This document shows positions 23,010 to 29,915 of a stretch of DNA of 30,281 nt, piece by piece. The notes under the pieces are model-generated. The model was not told the origin of the DNA, did not search any database, and saw only the letters and a program-made list of their open reading frames with translations. How positions within the stretch are numbered: position 1 is the first letter of the stretch; every line of letters starts with the position of its first letter. The stretch is from contig JAUYSA010000492.1 in NCBI GenBank assembly GCA_030696545.1, forward strand, positions 1 through 30,281, in the 5' to 3' direction. Position numbers and translations under genes: made by a program. Source of the stretch: Hyphomonadaceae bacterium (GTDB taxonomy: Bacteria; Pseudomonadota; Alphaproteobacteria; Caulobacterales; Hyphomonadaceae).

Positions 23010-24041
23010 CTACTCGTCCGCTTCAGCAACGCCTGCGAAGATCTGCTTCCGCACGCCGTTCGTGCGGCCCTGACGCTCGAACTCTCGTGCGCCGCCAAGC
23101 AGGTTGACCATGCTGTAATTGCCTTCATGGCACGCATATTCATACGGCCCCTGCGAAGCGTTCAGCGGCATCTCGCCCTTCCACGTCTGCGTGTAGCGCG
23201 CGGGATCTTCCACCGTGTACTGATACAGCACCTGCCCATCGCTTGCGCGCGTGAACCGCTCCGTGACCTTCCCGGTCGCCGAGATATAGCTGTTCTGACG
23301 CGGCTCGACGTTCACCGTCTCCACCACCAGCGTGTCGCCTTCATAGCGGCCAATCGAATCCCCGCCCCATTTCGGCAGCGCGCCGGCCTTGTGCGTCGCC
23401 CCGATCGGAATGATCCGCACATCGTGGTTCATCTCCGCGACGATCATCACATAGTCGGGCGTCTGCACGACCTGATAATTATTGTTGTACATTGAATTAT
23501 ACAGCACCGGCCCCGGCCCGCCGGTGAAGCCCCAGATGCAACGCTCCGGCATACCGCGATCTTCCGGGTTGTCGCTCTTGAGATCGGAGAACTCTTCTTC
23601 CGAAGTCGCCGCCCGCGTGGCCCGGCTGGAAGCCTTGTACGGAATCTGCCCATCGGCGGGCTCGACAACCCACGACGAGCGATACTTGCCATTGATCTTC
23701 CCGAGGTCGGCGCCGGGGTCCATCCAGAAACGGTTGTAGGCGCGGTCCGGGTTCGCATCCGTCAGCAGCTCTGCCTTGGAAAGCTCGGACTCCTCCTTGG
23801 CCACGCGCGTGTAGATGTTCCTGTTGAACAGCTTGGCCGCTTCCTCGTCGGTGACAACCAGCCCGCTTGCCCCCTGCGGACGCTGAATGGTCGTCAGCGA
23901 CGCGCTGCTCCAGAAGCCCTGCAGATCAGGCACGCCCCAGCTTGTCTTGGGCGGCTCATACTTCGCCTCGGCCTGCGCAAACGCTGCCGGCGCCATCGCG
24001 AGCGCACATGCAAGCGAGACCAGGATCGATGAATACTTCAC
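23010..24041 (-). CDS. Exported protein of the uncharacterised EYACHEGNY family (paralogue 3)
   Basis: A 343-aa protein. GTG 24041 is the start because AAGGAGGA sits just upstream and a clean signal peptide follows (VKYSSILVSLACALAM, cleavage near AAFAQ). Landmarks are PDLQGFWSSASLTTIQRP, YRSSWVVEPADGQIPY, ERCIWGF, SMYNNNYQVVQTPDYVMI, GDSIGRYEGDTLVVET, VTERFTRAS and YEYACHEGNYSMVNLL. It shares with paralogue 2 the ASLTT and MYNNN segments. Followed by the two membrane proteins on the same strand, it may form an exported and membrane-bound module. Function unknown. Confidence 0.85.
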   Translation of the reverse strand: MKYSSILVSLACALAMAPAAFAQAEAKYEPPKTSWGVPDLQGFWSSASLTTIQRPQGASGLVVTDEEAAKLFNRNIYTRVAKEESELSKAELLTDANPDRAYNRFWMDPGADLGKINGKYRSSWVVEPADGQIPYKASSRATRAATSEEEFSDLKSDNPEDRGMPERCIWGFTGGPGPVLYNSMYNNNYQVVQTPDYVMIVAEMNHDVRIIPIGATHKAGALPKWGGDSIGRYEGDTLVVETVNVEPRQNSYISATGKVTERFTRASDGQVLYQYTVEDPARYTQTWKGEMPLNASQGPYEYACHEGNYSMVNLLGGAREFERQGRTNGVRKQIFAGVAEADE

Positions 24042-24317
24042 GGCGTTCCTCCTTATTGCCTTGGATGCGGCCCCCAACCTCGGTGACGAAGCTTCCGCCG
24101 TTCAGCCGGTCAAAGCGACCTTACGGAGCCACAGTGTGTTCAAGCTTCTGTCTTGCAGGAAGAGCCACACGCTATCTGCCCGAACACAATTTGGAGACAC
24201 CCGCATGAGCGCTGCAAGCCCACACTTATCGACGCTCGGATAACCCACCCCTACGTCAACCCCACCCTCCGGGTCACACACGACACGCGTGAGGCGGAAA
24301 CCAGCGATCAAACACGC

Positions 24318-24690
24318 CGCTCCATCCCCCTTCGTCTCGCGCTGCGCGCGATCCACCTCCCCCTCCACCGGATCGCTTTGCGATCCGGCCACTGTGAATT
24401 CGCCCGATCGCAAAGCGATCGGGTGGGCATGGGGAGGCAAACCACCACCGGCGCCTTGCCTCCACCGCCGTAGGCGGGGGAGGTGGATCGCGGCAAAGCC
24501 GCGAGACGGAGGGGGAAAGCCATGGGCCCCGCTCTCTCGAACGATCTTCCCCCGCCTGCGGGGGAAGTGGATCGCGGCGAAGCCGCGAGACGTTGGGGGC
24601 GAGTCACAAGGGCGGTGCGCGTAACTCGCCCCCATCCCGGCTTCGCCGTACTTCCCCCGTTTCACGGGGGAAGAGCTCCCGCCAGATCCC
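24318..24690. repeat. Cluster of GGTGGATYG-type palindromic repeats in a gene-free region
   Basis: The 780-bp gap 24042-24822 has no convincing gene; minus-strand reading frames across it are repeat-driven. Units are at ~24326-24363 (minus orientation, core TCGCGC-tgc-GCGCGA), 24461-24515 (core TCGCGGC-aaa-GCCGCGA), 24546-24600 (core TCGCGGC-gaa-GCCGCGA) and ~24629-24670 (minus, reduced core). Two extra mirror-image 9-bp hairpins are CCGGATCGC-ttt (24368-24388) and CCCGATCGC-aaa (24403-24423). GGGGGCGAGT at 24595 pairs with ACTCGCCCCC at ~24623-24632, joining two units into a larger inverted repeat. Confidence 0.85.
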
Positions 24691-24822
24691 GCACTTCTCA
24701 GACACTCAATGGGGGGATAGCCGCCCGCGAAATCCGCGAACACAACGGCTCCGACGCTTTCTGCTGGGGGATAACCCGAACCACCAAACCCCACCCCACC
24801 GGACCGGGCGCATAATGCCCGC

Positions 24823-25671
24823 ATGTTCGAGCTGTCGCAGATCATCCTCTGGATTCTCTGGCGCCTCCGCCCCGTCCTGGCGGCGGAGGCGAATCTCGTC
24901 GACATCATCGCCGCAGGCTTCCGTCTCTTCGAAGACGACGAGACGCTGCGCATGATGGACGAAGACCCAGACTACTGCGCCATCGTCACCGCCGGCCTCG
25001 CCGACGCGCACACAAAGCTCGACCTGCTGATCTATCTCCGCGCCTGCGAGATCACGGGCATCCGATCCCGAGCGCGAGACTTCAAGGCGAACCGCACCGC
25101 CTCCCGCTCAGGCCGCACGCCACAAGCCTGCTGGACCAGCTTCCGCAGGCTCATCATGCGCTTCGAGGACTATGAACGCCTCGCGCAGAAACGCGCTGAA
25201 GGTTTGCAGCGCGACCGCGCAAACAGCCCCCTCCGTCTTGATGCTGCGCATCAATCCACCTCCCCCACGCTTCGCGTGGTGGAGGACTCGCTCGAAGTCC
25301 TCCACCGCCGCAGGCGGGGGAGGTGGATCGGCGCGTCTTCGCGCCGAGACGGAGGGGGCTGCGCGCTTCCGCGCGGACCTCCCACCACACCCAACTCTCA
25401 AACCATTCCCAATCACCTCGAAAGCGCCAGCTTCCGAGAACGCCCCCGCATGCCCCGAGCCCACCCGCCGCATGGACTTCCGGCCCCGATTCTGGTCTAT
25501 CGCCCCAACACCCCGGACCACCCCCCAAAAGGGATAAAACACGCATATGACTGGCAAGATCGTCACGGTTTTCGGCGGCTCGGGCTTCCTCGGCCGCCAT
25601 GTCGTCCGGGCCCTCTGCAAGCAGGGCTGGCGCGTCCGCGTCGCCACCCGCCGCCCGCACCTCGCCGGTGA
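24823..25671 (+). CDS. Hypothetical protein with a repeat-encoded C-terminal extension
   Basis: The open frame spans 282 codons, but only the first ~130 look like natural protein. MFELSQIILWILWRLRPVLA is a hydrophobic N terminus; an acidic helix region FRLFEDDETLRMMDEDPDY follows, then a basic stretch ending RFEDYERLAQKRAEG. I do not recognise the family. From about 25226 the frame runs through a palindromic repeat (25226-25360). It then continues as Pro/Arg-rich sequence into the next gene, overlapping it by 125 bp. The original stop was probably displaced by insertion of the repeat. The true translated end is uncertain. Confidence 0.5.
   Translation: MFELSQIILWILWRLRPVLAAEANLVDIIAAGFRLFEDDETLRMMDEDPDYCAIVTAGLADAHTKLDLLIYLRACEITGIRSRARDFKANRTASRSGRTPQACWTSFRRLIMRFEDYERLAQKRAEGLQRDRANSPLRLDAAHQSTSPTLRVVEDSLEVLHRRRRGRWIGASSRRDGGGCALPRGPPTTPNSQTIPNHLESASFRERPRMPRAHPPHGLPAPILVYRPNTPDHPPKGIKHAYDWQDRHGFRRLGLPRPPCRPGPLQAGLARPRRHPPPAPRR
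25226..25360. repeat. Large inverted pair of GGTGGATYG-type repeats inside an ORF
   Basis: A minus-oriented unit (25226-25265, AGCCCCCTCCGTC..., core TTGATGC-tgc-GCATCAA) faces a plus-oriented unit (25299-25360, core TCGGCGCG-tctt-CGCGCCGA, ending GACGGAGGGGGCT). Between them is a GTGGAGGACT...AGTCCTCCAC inverted repeat. The outer arms are complementary, but the two cores differ. Confidence 0.88.
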
Positions 25672-26533
25672 CGTGAAGCTCGCCGGCGATGTCGGCCAGG
25701 TCCAGCTCGTCCAGGCCAATGTCCGCAACCGCGCCTCGATCAAGCGGGCCCTCGAGAACGCCGACGCCGCGATCAACCTCGTCGGCATCCTCGCGGAGCG
25801 CGGCTCGCAGAATTTCAACGGCACGCAATCGCTCGGCGCATCCAACATCGTCCAGCTCGCCGCCGAAGCCGGCATTACCAACTACGTCCTCGTCTCCGCC
25901 ATCGGCGCCGACGCGCAATCGAAATCCAACTACGCCCGCACCAAGTCCGAAGCCGAAGCCGCAACGCGCGAGGCGATCCCCTCCTCCGTCATCCTGCGTC
26001 CATCGATCCTGTTCGGGCCGGAAGACGGCTTCTTCACCCGCTTCGCGCTCATGGCGCGCTTCACGCCTGTCCTGCCCCTGATCGGCGGCGCGACGAAGTT
26101 CCAGCCCATCTATGTCGGCGATGTGGCCCACGCCGTCGCCAACGCCCTGAAGCCCGGCCACGCCGGCAAGACGTTCGAGCTCGGCGGGCCGCGCACCTAC
26201 ACCATGAAAGAACTGCTGCAATACATCACGCGTACGATTGATCGCCCGCGCATGCTTCTTCCCATTCCGATGCCCGTCGCCGCGCCCATGGGCTACATCA
26301 TCGGCGCGCTGTCGACGCTCAACCCGTTCTTCGGTCCGCCGCTTACCGGCGACCAGGTGCAGATGCTGAAGACCGATAACGTCGTCGCCCCCGGCGCCAA
26401 TACGATTGCGGATCTTGGGGTCACGTCGCTGGAAATGGTGGAAACCATCACCCCCACCTATCTCTGGCGCCACCGCCCCCACGGCCAGTTCCAGCCCCCG
26501 CACGTCGACGAAGCATCCCGCGTCGACGCGTAG
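25547..26533 (+). CDS. NDUFA9-like NAD(P)-binding protein (complex I-associated, atypical SDR)
   Basis: A 328-aa Rossmann-fold protein of the epimerase/atypical short-chain dehydrogenase group. VTVFGGSGFLGRHVV (~5-19) is the nucleotide-binding loop. SNYARTKSEAE carries YxxxK. LRPSILFGPEDGF and QPIYVGDVAHAV are typical of the NDUFA9-like subfamily, which is linked to respiratory complex I assembly or stability. It lacks any nearby nuo gene, so the role is inferred from family only. ATG 25547 has AAGGGA about 12 bases upstream. The 3' end abuts a palindromic repeat. Confidence 0.87.
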   Translation: MTGKIVTVFGGSGFLGRHVVRALCKQGWRVRVATRRPHLAGDVKLAGDVGQVQLVQANVRNRASIKRALENADAAINLVGILAERGSQNFNGTQSLGASNIVQLAAEAGITNYVLVSAIGADAQSKSNYARTKSEAEAATREAIPSSVILRPSILFGPEDGFFTRFALMARFTPVLPLIGGATKFQPIYVGDVAHAVANALKPGHAGKTFELGGPRTYTMKELLQYITRTIDRPRMLLPIPMPVAAPMGYIIGALSTLNPFFGPPLTGDQVQMLKTDNVVAPGANTIADLGVTSLEMVETITPTYLWRHRPHGQFQPPHVDEASRVDA

Positions 26534-26632
26534 TCCTCCACCGCCGCAAGCGGGGGAGGTGGATCGCGACGTCTTCGTCGCGAGACCGTATGGCGCGCGG
26601 TAGCGAAGCGAAGGCGGCAGGGGGCTCTCCCA
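26534..26632 (+). repeat. GGTGGATYG-type palindromic repeat after the NDUFA9-like gene
   Basis: Starts right after the stop codon: CCTCCACCGC with GCGGGGGAGG forms the first hairpin. The core TCGCGACG-tctt-CGTCGCGA (26563-26582) forms the second. The expected GACGGAGGGGG end is altered by a short insertion before GCAGGGGGCT at ~26617-26626. The remaining ~85 bp up to the next gene hold nothing else clear. Confidence 0.8.
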
Positions 26633-26716
26633 ACAAAGGGATTGCCCACCTGCCCTTGCATCCTGCCCCGCCACGGCTAGCCTTCACCTAGGTTGGGCGG
26701 TCAGGGGAGCGGGACA

Positions 26717-27049
26717 ATGGACAAGCTGGCCATCGAATATTCCGGCATGAATCTCGGCGTTCTGGCGCTCTGGCTGCTGATCGCAACGCTCGTCGGATTT
26801 GCCGCGCGAAAGATCGTGAGAGGCAAATCAGTCTTCGGCCTGTGGGGCGACGCAGCCTTCGGCATTCTAGGCGTCTTCCTGATCGGAACGCTGCTGAAAG
26901 CGTTCAGCGTCTCGCTGACCGGCTGGATAGCGGAATTCGATCTCGGCCCGCTGAACGACGTGACCAAATGGCTCGATATCGCCCTTATCGCCTTCCTCGG
27001 CGCACTCGTGATCCGCGGCGTACTCCGTCCAATCACCGGCAAGGGCTGA
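26717..27049 (+). CDS. GlsB/YeaQ/YmgE-like small membrane protein
   Basis: A 110-aa protein with three hydrophobic segments: ~10-32 (LGVLALWLLIATLVGFAARKI), ~45-65 (AAFGILGVFLIGTLLKAF) and ~85-103 (ALIAFLGALVIRGVL). LVGFAARKIVRGKSVFG after the first segment resembles the transglycosylase-associated (GlsB/YeaQ) pattern, but the glycine pattern is weak. ATG 26717 follows GGGGAG. Its TGA stop directly abuts the uppP stop (TGATCA), so the two genes converge without a gap. Function unknown. Confidence 0.65.
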   Translation: MDKLAIEYSGMNLGVLALWLLIATLVGFAARKIVRGKSVFGLWGDAAFGILGVFLIGTLLKAFSVSLTGWIAEFDLGPLNDVTKWLDIALIAFLGALVIRGVLRPITGKG

Positions 27050-27868
27050 TCAGACGCCAAAGCCGGCAAAGTAGATCGCGGCGAGCCCTGCTCCGCCGAC
27101 AAGAATCCGCCACCAGCCGAACAGGCCGAAGCCGCGCTTCTGCACGAAGTCCAGCATCACCTTGATGACGATCAGGCCGAACACGAACGAGGCGATGAAC
27201 CCCACCGCGATGATCGCAAGATTGTCGCCCGTCAGGAAATCCTTGCTCTCATAGATATCCAGCGCGAACGCCCCGACCATGATCGGGATCGCCAGGAAGA
27301 ACGAGAACTCCGCCGCCGCCCGCTTGTTGATCTTCAACAGCATCGAGCCAACGATCGTCGATCCCGAACGCGATACACCGGGAATGATCGACAGCACCTG
27401 GAACAGCCCGACGATCGCGGCCTTGTGCAGCGGCAGGTTCATCGCATCATGATCCACCGGCTCCGGCGCCATCCTGTCGATCAGCAGCAGCACAACCCCG
27501 CCCACCACCAGCGACCAGCAGATCAGCTCCAGCCCGGTGAACAGATAGGTCTTGATGAAATCATGCAGCAGCAGCCCTGCCGCAAAAGCAGGAATGCACG
27601 CGATGATCACCGACAGCGCAAACCGCCGCGAAGCCGCCTCGGTCGGCAGCGTGATAAGCACGCGCCAGAGCTTCCCGAAATAAAGCGCCACCACCGCCAG
27701 GATAGCGCCCAGCTGGATCACCACCGTGAACGTCGTCCAGAACGGCGACGTCAGCCCAAGCGCGGTCTGGGTCAGCAACAGATGCCCGGTCGACGAAACG
27801 GGGATGAACTCCGTCAGCCCCTCCACCAGCCCCAGAAGGATCGCCTGCAGGATAGTCGTCGTGTCCAT
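27050..27868 (-). CDS. uppP: Undecaprenyl-diphosphatase
   Basis: A 272-aa polytopic inner-membrane phosphatase that recycles the lipid carrier for peptidoglycan and envelope glycans. Deletion or gain affects bacitracin tolerance in other bacteria. LVEGLTEFIPVSSTGHL near the N terminus supplies the two catalytic glutamates, and IPGVSRSGSTI is the PGxSRSG phosphate loop. About eight membrane segments are visible and the length matches the BacA family. ATG 27868 starts the canonical MDTTTILQAILLG. Confidence 0.97.
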   Translation of the reverse strand: MDTTTILQAILLGLVEGLTEFIPVSSTGHLLLTQTALGLTSPFWTTFTVVIQLGAILAVVALYFGKLWRVLITLPTEAASRRFALSVIIACIPAFAAGLLLHDFIKTYLFTGLELICWSLVVGGVVLLLIDRMAPEPVDHDAMNLPLHKAAIVGLFQVLSIIPGVSRSGSTIVGSMLLKINKRAAAEFSFFLAIPIMVGAFALDIYESKDFLTGDNLAIIAVGFIASFVFGLIVIKVMLDFVQKRGFGLFGWWRILVGGAGLAAIYFAGFGV

Positions 27869-27964
27869 GGCGTTCCGGCCCTTCAGAAAAACTGATGCTG
27901 TCTCGCTCCCTTATGGTGGAAGTTCGGTGAATGAGGCTATTTGTATCATTTGGTTCTTATATAC

Positions 27965-27983
27965 GCCTGCATCGTACGCAGGC
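27965..27983. promoter_or_regulatory. Hairpin in the gltD upstream region
   Basis: GCCTGC-atcgtac-GCAGGC is a perfect 6-bp stem in the AT-richer stretch between uppP and gltD, which are divergent. It probably lies near the gltD or uppP promoter. No sigma-54-type element is evident. Confidence 0.3.
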
Positions 27984-28018
27984 CGCCTGCCAACTGATCA
28001 GAGCACCAGATAATAAAT

Positions 28019-28028
28019 CCCATATGGG
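28019..28028. promoter_or_regulatory. CCCATATGGG palindrome upstream of gltD
   Basis: The same perfect 10-bp palindrome as at 9338-9347, here 81 bases before the gltD start. Position and symmetry suit an operator, but no regulator can be named. Confidence 0.3.
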
Positions 28029-28108
28029 TCATTATCGCTTGATTTCAGTTGCGCGACCTTCGCCAGAGCCTATGGAAGCGGCTCGCGGTCATTCGGTCGG
28101 GTGCTCCC

Positions 28109-29560
28109 ATGGCGCAACAGCGCATGCTTTCCTTCGTCTCGGTCGAGCAACAAACGCCGGAAAAGCGCGACGCTGCCGAGCGCCGGGGCGACTTCCACGA
28201 GATCTATTCGGAATACATCGCGGCCAAGGCCAACGAGCAAGCGTCGCGCTGCAGCCAGTGCGGCGTGCCTTTCTGCCAGACCCACTGCCCGCTCGGGAAC
28301 AACATCCCCGACTGGCTGATGCTGACGGCCACCGGCCGCCTCGAAGAAGCCTACGAACTCTCCGCCGCTACCTCGAACATGCCGGAAGTCTGCGGCCGCA
28401 TCTGCCCTCAGGACCGCCTGTGCGAGGGCGGCTGCGTGATCGAACAATCCGGCCACGGCACGGTGACGATCGGCGCTGTCGAGAAATACATCACCGACAC
28501 GGCTTGGGAAAAAGGCTGGGTACGTCCGATCAAGCCGATGCGCGAACTCTCGCAGTCCATCGGCATCATCGGCGCAGGCCCCGCCGGCCTCTCGGCTGCC
28601 GACCAGCTGCGCTCAGCCGGCTACAAGGTGACGGTCTATGATCGCCACGACCGCGCCGGCGGCCTCCTCATCTACGGCATTCCCAACTTCAAGCTGGAGA
28701 AGGAAGTCGTCGAACGCCGCACCAAGCGCCTCGCGGACGGCGGAGTTGTATTCAGGCTCGGCGTCGATGTCGGCAAGGACATCACCTTCGCAGAGCTGCG
28801 CGCAAAGCATGACGCGATCCTTGTCGCCACTGGCGTGTACAGGTCTCGCGAACTCGGCACGCCAGGCAATGACGCCAAGGGCGTTCACAAGGCACTCGAT
28901 TACCTGATCGCCGCCAACAAGGTCGGCCTCGGCACGGAAGTCGCGGATTTCACCAGCGGCAAGCTCAACGCCGACAAGAAGAACGTCGTCGTCATCGGCG
29001 GCGGCGACACCGCAATGGATTGCGTTCGTACGGCGATCCGCCAGGGCGCAAAATCCGTCACCTGCCTCTATCGCCGCGACCGCGCCAACATGCCCGGCTC
29101 ACAGCGCGAAGTCGCCAACGCCGAGGAAGAAGGCGTCAAGTTCGACTGGCTCGCCGCTCCCCTCGCCGTGCAGGAGAAAAAGGGCGGCGGCGCAAAAGCC
29201 GTGCGCGCCGTCCGCATGCGGCTTGGGCCGCCCGACGCTTCCGGCCGTCAGGCGCCCGAAGAGATCGCCGAGTCTGACTACGACATGAAAGCCGACATGG
29301 TGATCAAGGCGCTGGGCTTCGATCCGGAGGACCTGCCGAAACACTTCTCCGAAAGTGCGCTGAGCGTGAACCGCTGGGGCGGCGTGAAGATCGACTACCG
29401 CACGATGATGACGTCGATGGATGGCATCTTCGCGGCCGGCGATATCGTGCGCGGCGCCTCGCTGGTGGTGTGGGCGATCAAGGAAGGCCGCGACGCCGCC
29501 GCCTCGATCGACGCCTATCTCCGTGCGAAAGCTGCCTCGTCCCGCGTTGCAGCGGAGTAG
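28109..29560 (+). CDS. gltD: Glutamate synthase small subunit
   Basis: A 483-aa NADPH-binding beta subunit that passes electrons to GltB for glutamate formation from glutamine and 2-oxoglutarate. The N terminus has two cysteine clusters for [4Fe-4S] centres (CSQCGVPFCQTHCP and CGRICPQDRLCEGGC). IGIIGAGPAGLSAA binds FAD, and VVVIGGGDTAMDCVRTA binds NADPH. The C terminus GIFAAGDIVRGASLVVWAI completes the flavin site. ATG 28109 (MAQQRMLSFVSVEQQ) fits the family; the longer frame to 28049 has no support. It is followed after four bases by the small gene at 29565. Confidence 0.97.
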   Translation: MAQQRMLSFVSVEQQTPEKRDAAERRGDFHEIYSEYIAAKANEQASRCSQCGVPFCQTHCPLGNNIPDWLMLTATGRLEEAYELSAATSNMPEVCGRICPQDRLCEGGCVIEQSGHGTVTIGAVEKYITDTAWEKGWVRPIKPMRELSQSIGIIGAGPAGLSAADQLRSAGYKVTVYDRHDRAGGLLIYGIPNFKLEKEVVERRTKRLADGGVVFRLGVDVGKDITFAELRAKHDAILVATGVYRSRELGTPGNDAKGVHKALDYLIAANKVGLGTEVADFTSGKLNADKKNVVVIGGGDTAMDCVRTAIRQGAKSVTCLYRRDRANMPGSQREVANAEEEGVKFDWLAAPLAVQEKKGGGAKAVRAVRMRLGPPDASGRQAPEEIAESDYDMKADMVIKALGFDPEDLPKHFSESALSVNRWGGVKIDYRTMMTSMDGIFAAGDIVRGASLVVWAIKEGRDAAASIDAYLRAKAASSRVAAE

Positions 29561-29564
29561 CGCG

Positions 29565-29915
29565 ATGGATGTCTATCAGATCTCCGTCGACCTGAAGCCC
29601 GGGGTGCGCGACAACCAGTTCGTCGCCGCCCTTGATGGCTTTCTCGGCGCACTGAAGACCGGCGGCAAGATCGAAGGCTGGCGCCTGCTGCGTCGCAAGC
29701 TCGGCCTTGGTATGCCAGCGCTTGGCGAATTCCAGATCCTGATCGAGACGCGCGATCTGGCCCAGCTCGATGCCGCCTTCACCGCAGCCTCTCGCCGCGA
29801 CGAACCCGTCGAAGGCGCCCACTACGGCGTCAACTCGCTGGTCCAGAATTTCCAGGCCGCCCTTTATCGCGACTATCCCGATTCCCATCGCCAGCATGGC
29901 GAGGAGCGTTTCTGA
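29565..29915 (+). CDS. Small conserved protein between gltD and gltB (DUF6614-like)
   Basis: A 116-aa soluble protein: MDVYQISVDLKPGVRDNQF, then IEGWRLLRRKLGLGMPALG, a strand FQILIETRDLAQLD, and a C-terminal VNSLVQNFQAALYRDYPD helix. The ferredoxin-like alternation and the WRLxRRKLG motif recall DUF6614, from memory rather than a search. Its ATG is four bases after the gltD stop, and its TGA overlaps the gltB ATG by one base. It is therefore embedded in the glutamate synthase operon and likely co-translated. A role in the enzyme's assembly or control is a reasonable but untested inference. Confidence 0.75.
   Translation: MDVYQISVDLKPGVRDNQFVAALDGFLGALKTGGKIEGWRLLRRKLGLGMPALGEFQILIETRDLAQLDAAFTAASRRDEPVEGAHYGVNSLVQNFQAALYRDYPDSHRQHGEERF

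Noticed and set aside
21519..23495. 658-codon plus-strand open frame across the HD and membrane protein genes
   Set aside because: Low-complexity Arg/His/Pro translation antisense to three convincing genes; no family signature.
24318..24690. Possible CRISPR array from regularly recurring GC-rich repeats
   Set aside because: Units are irregularly spaced, occur in both orientations, contain variable hairpins rather than constant repeats, and no cas gene is present.
24102..24953. 283-codon minus-strand open frame in the repeat-rich gap
   Set aside because: It is made almost entirely of palindromic repeat sequence and runs into the opposite gene at 24823; no protein-like region.
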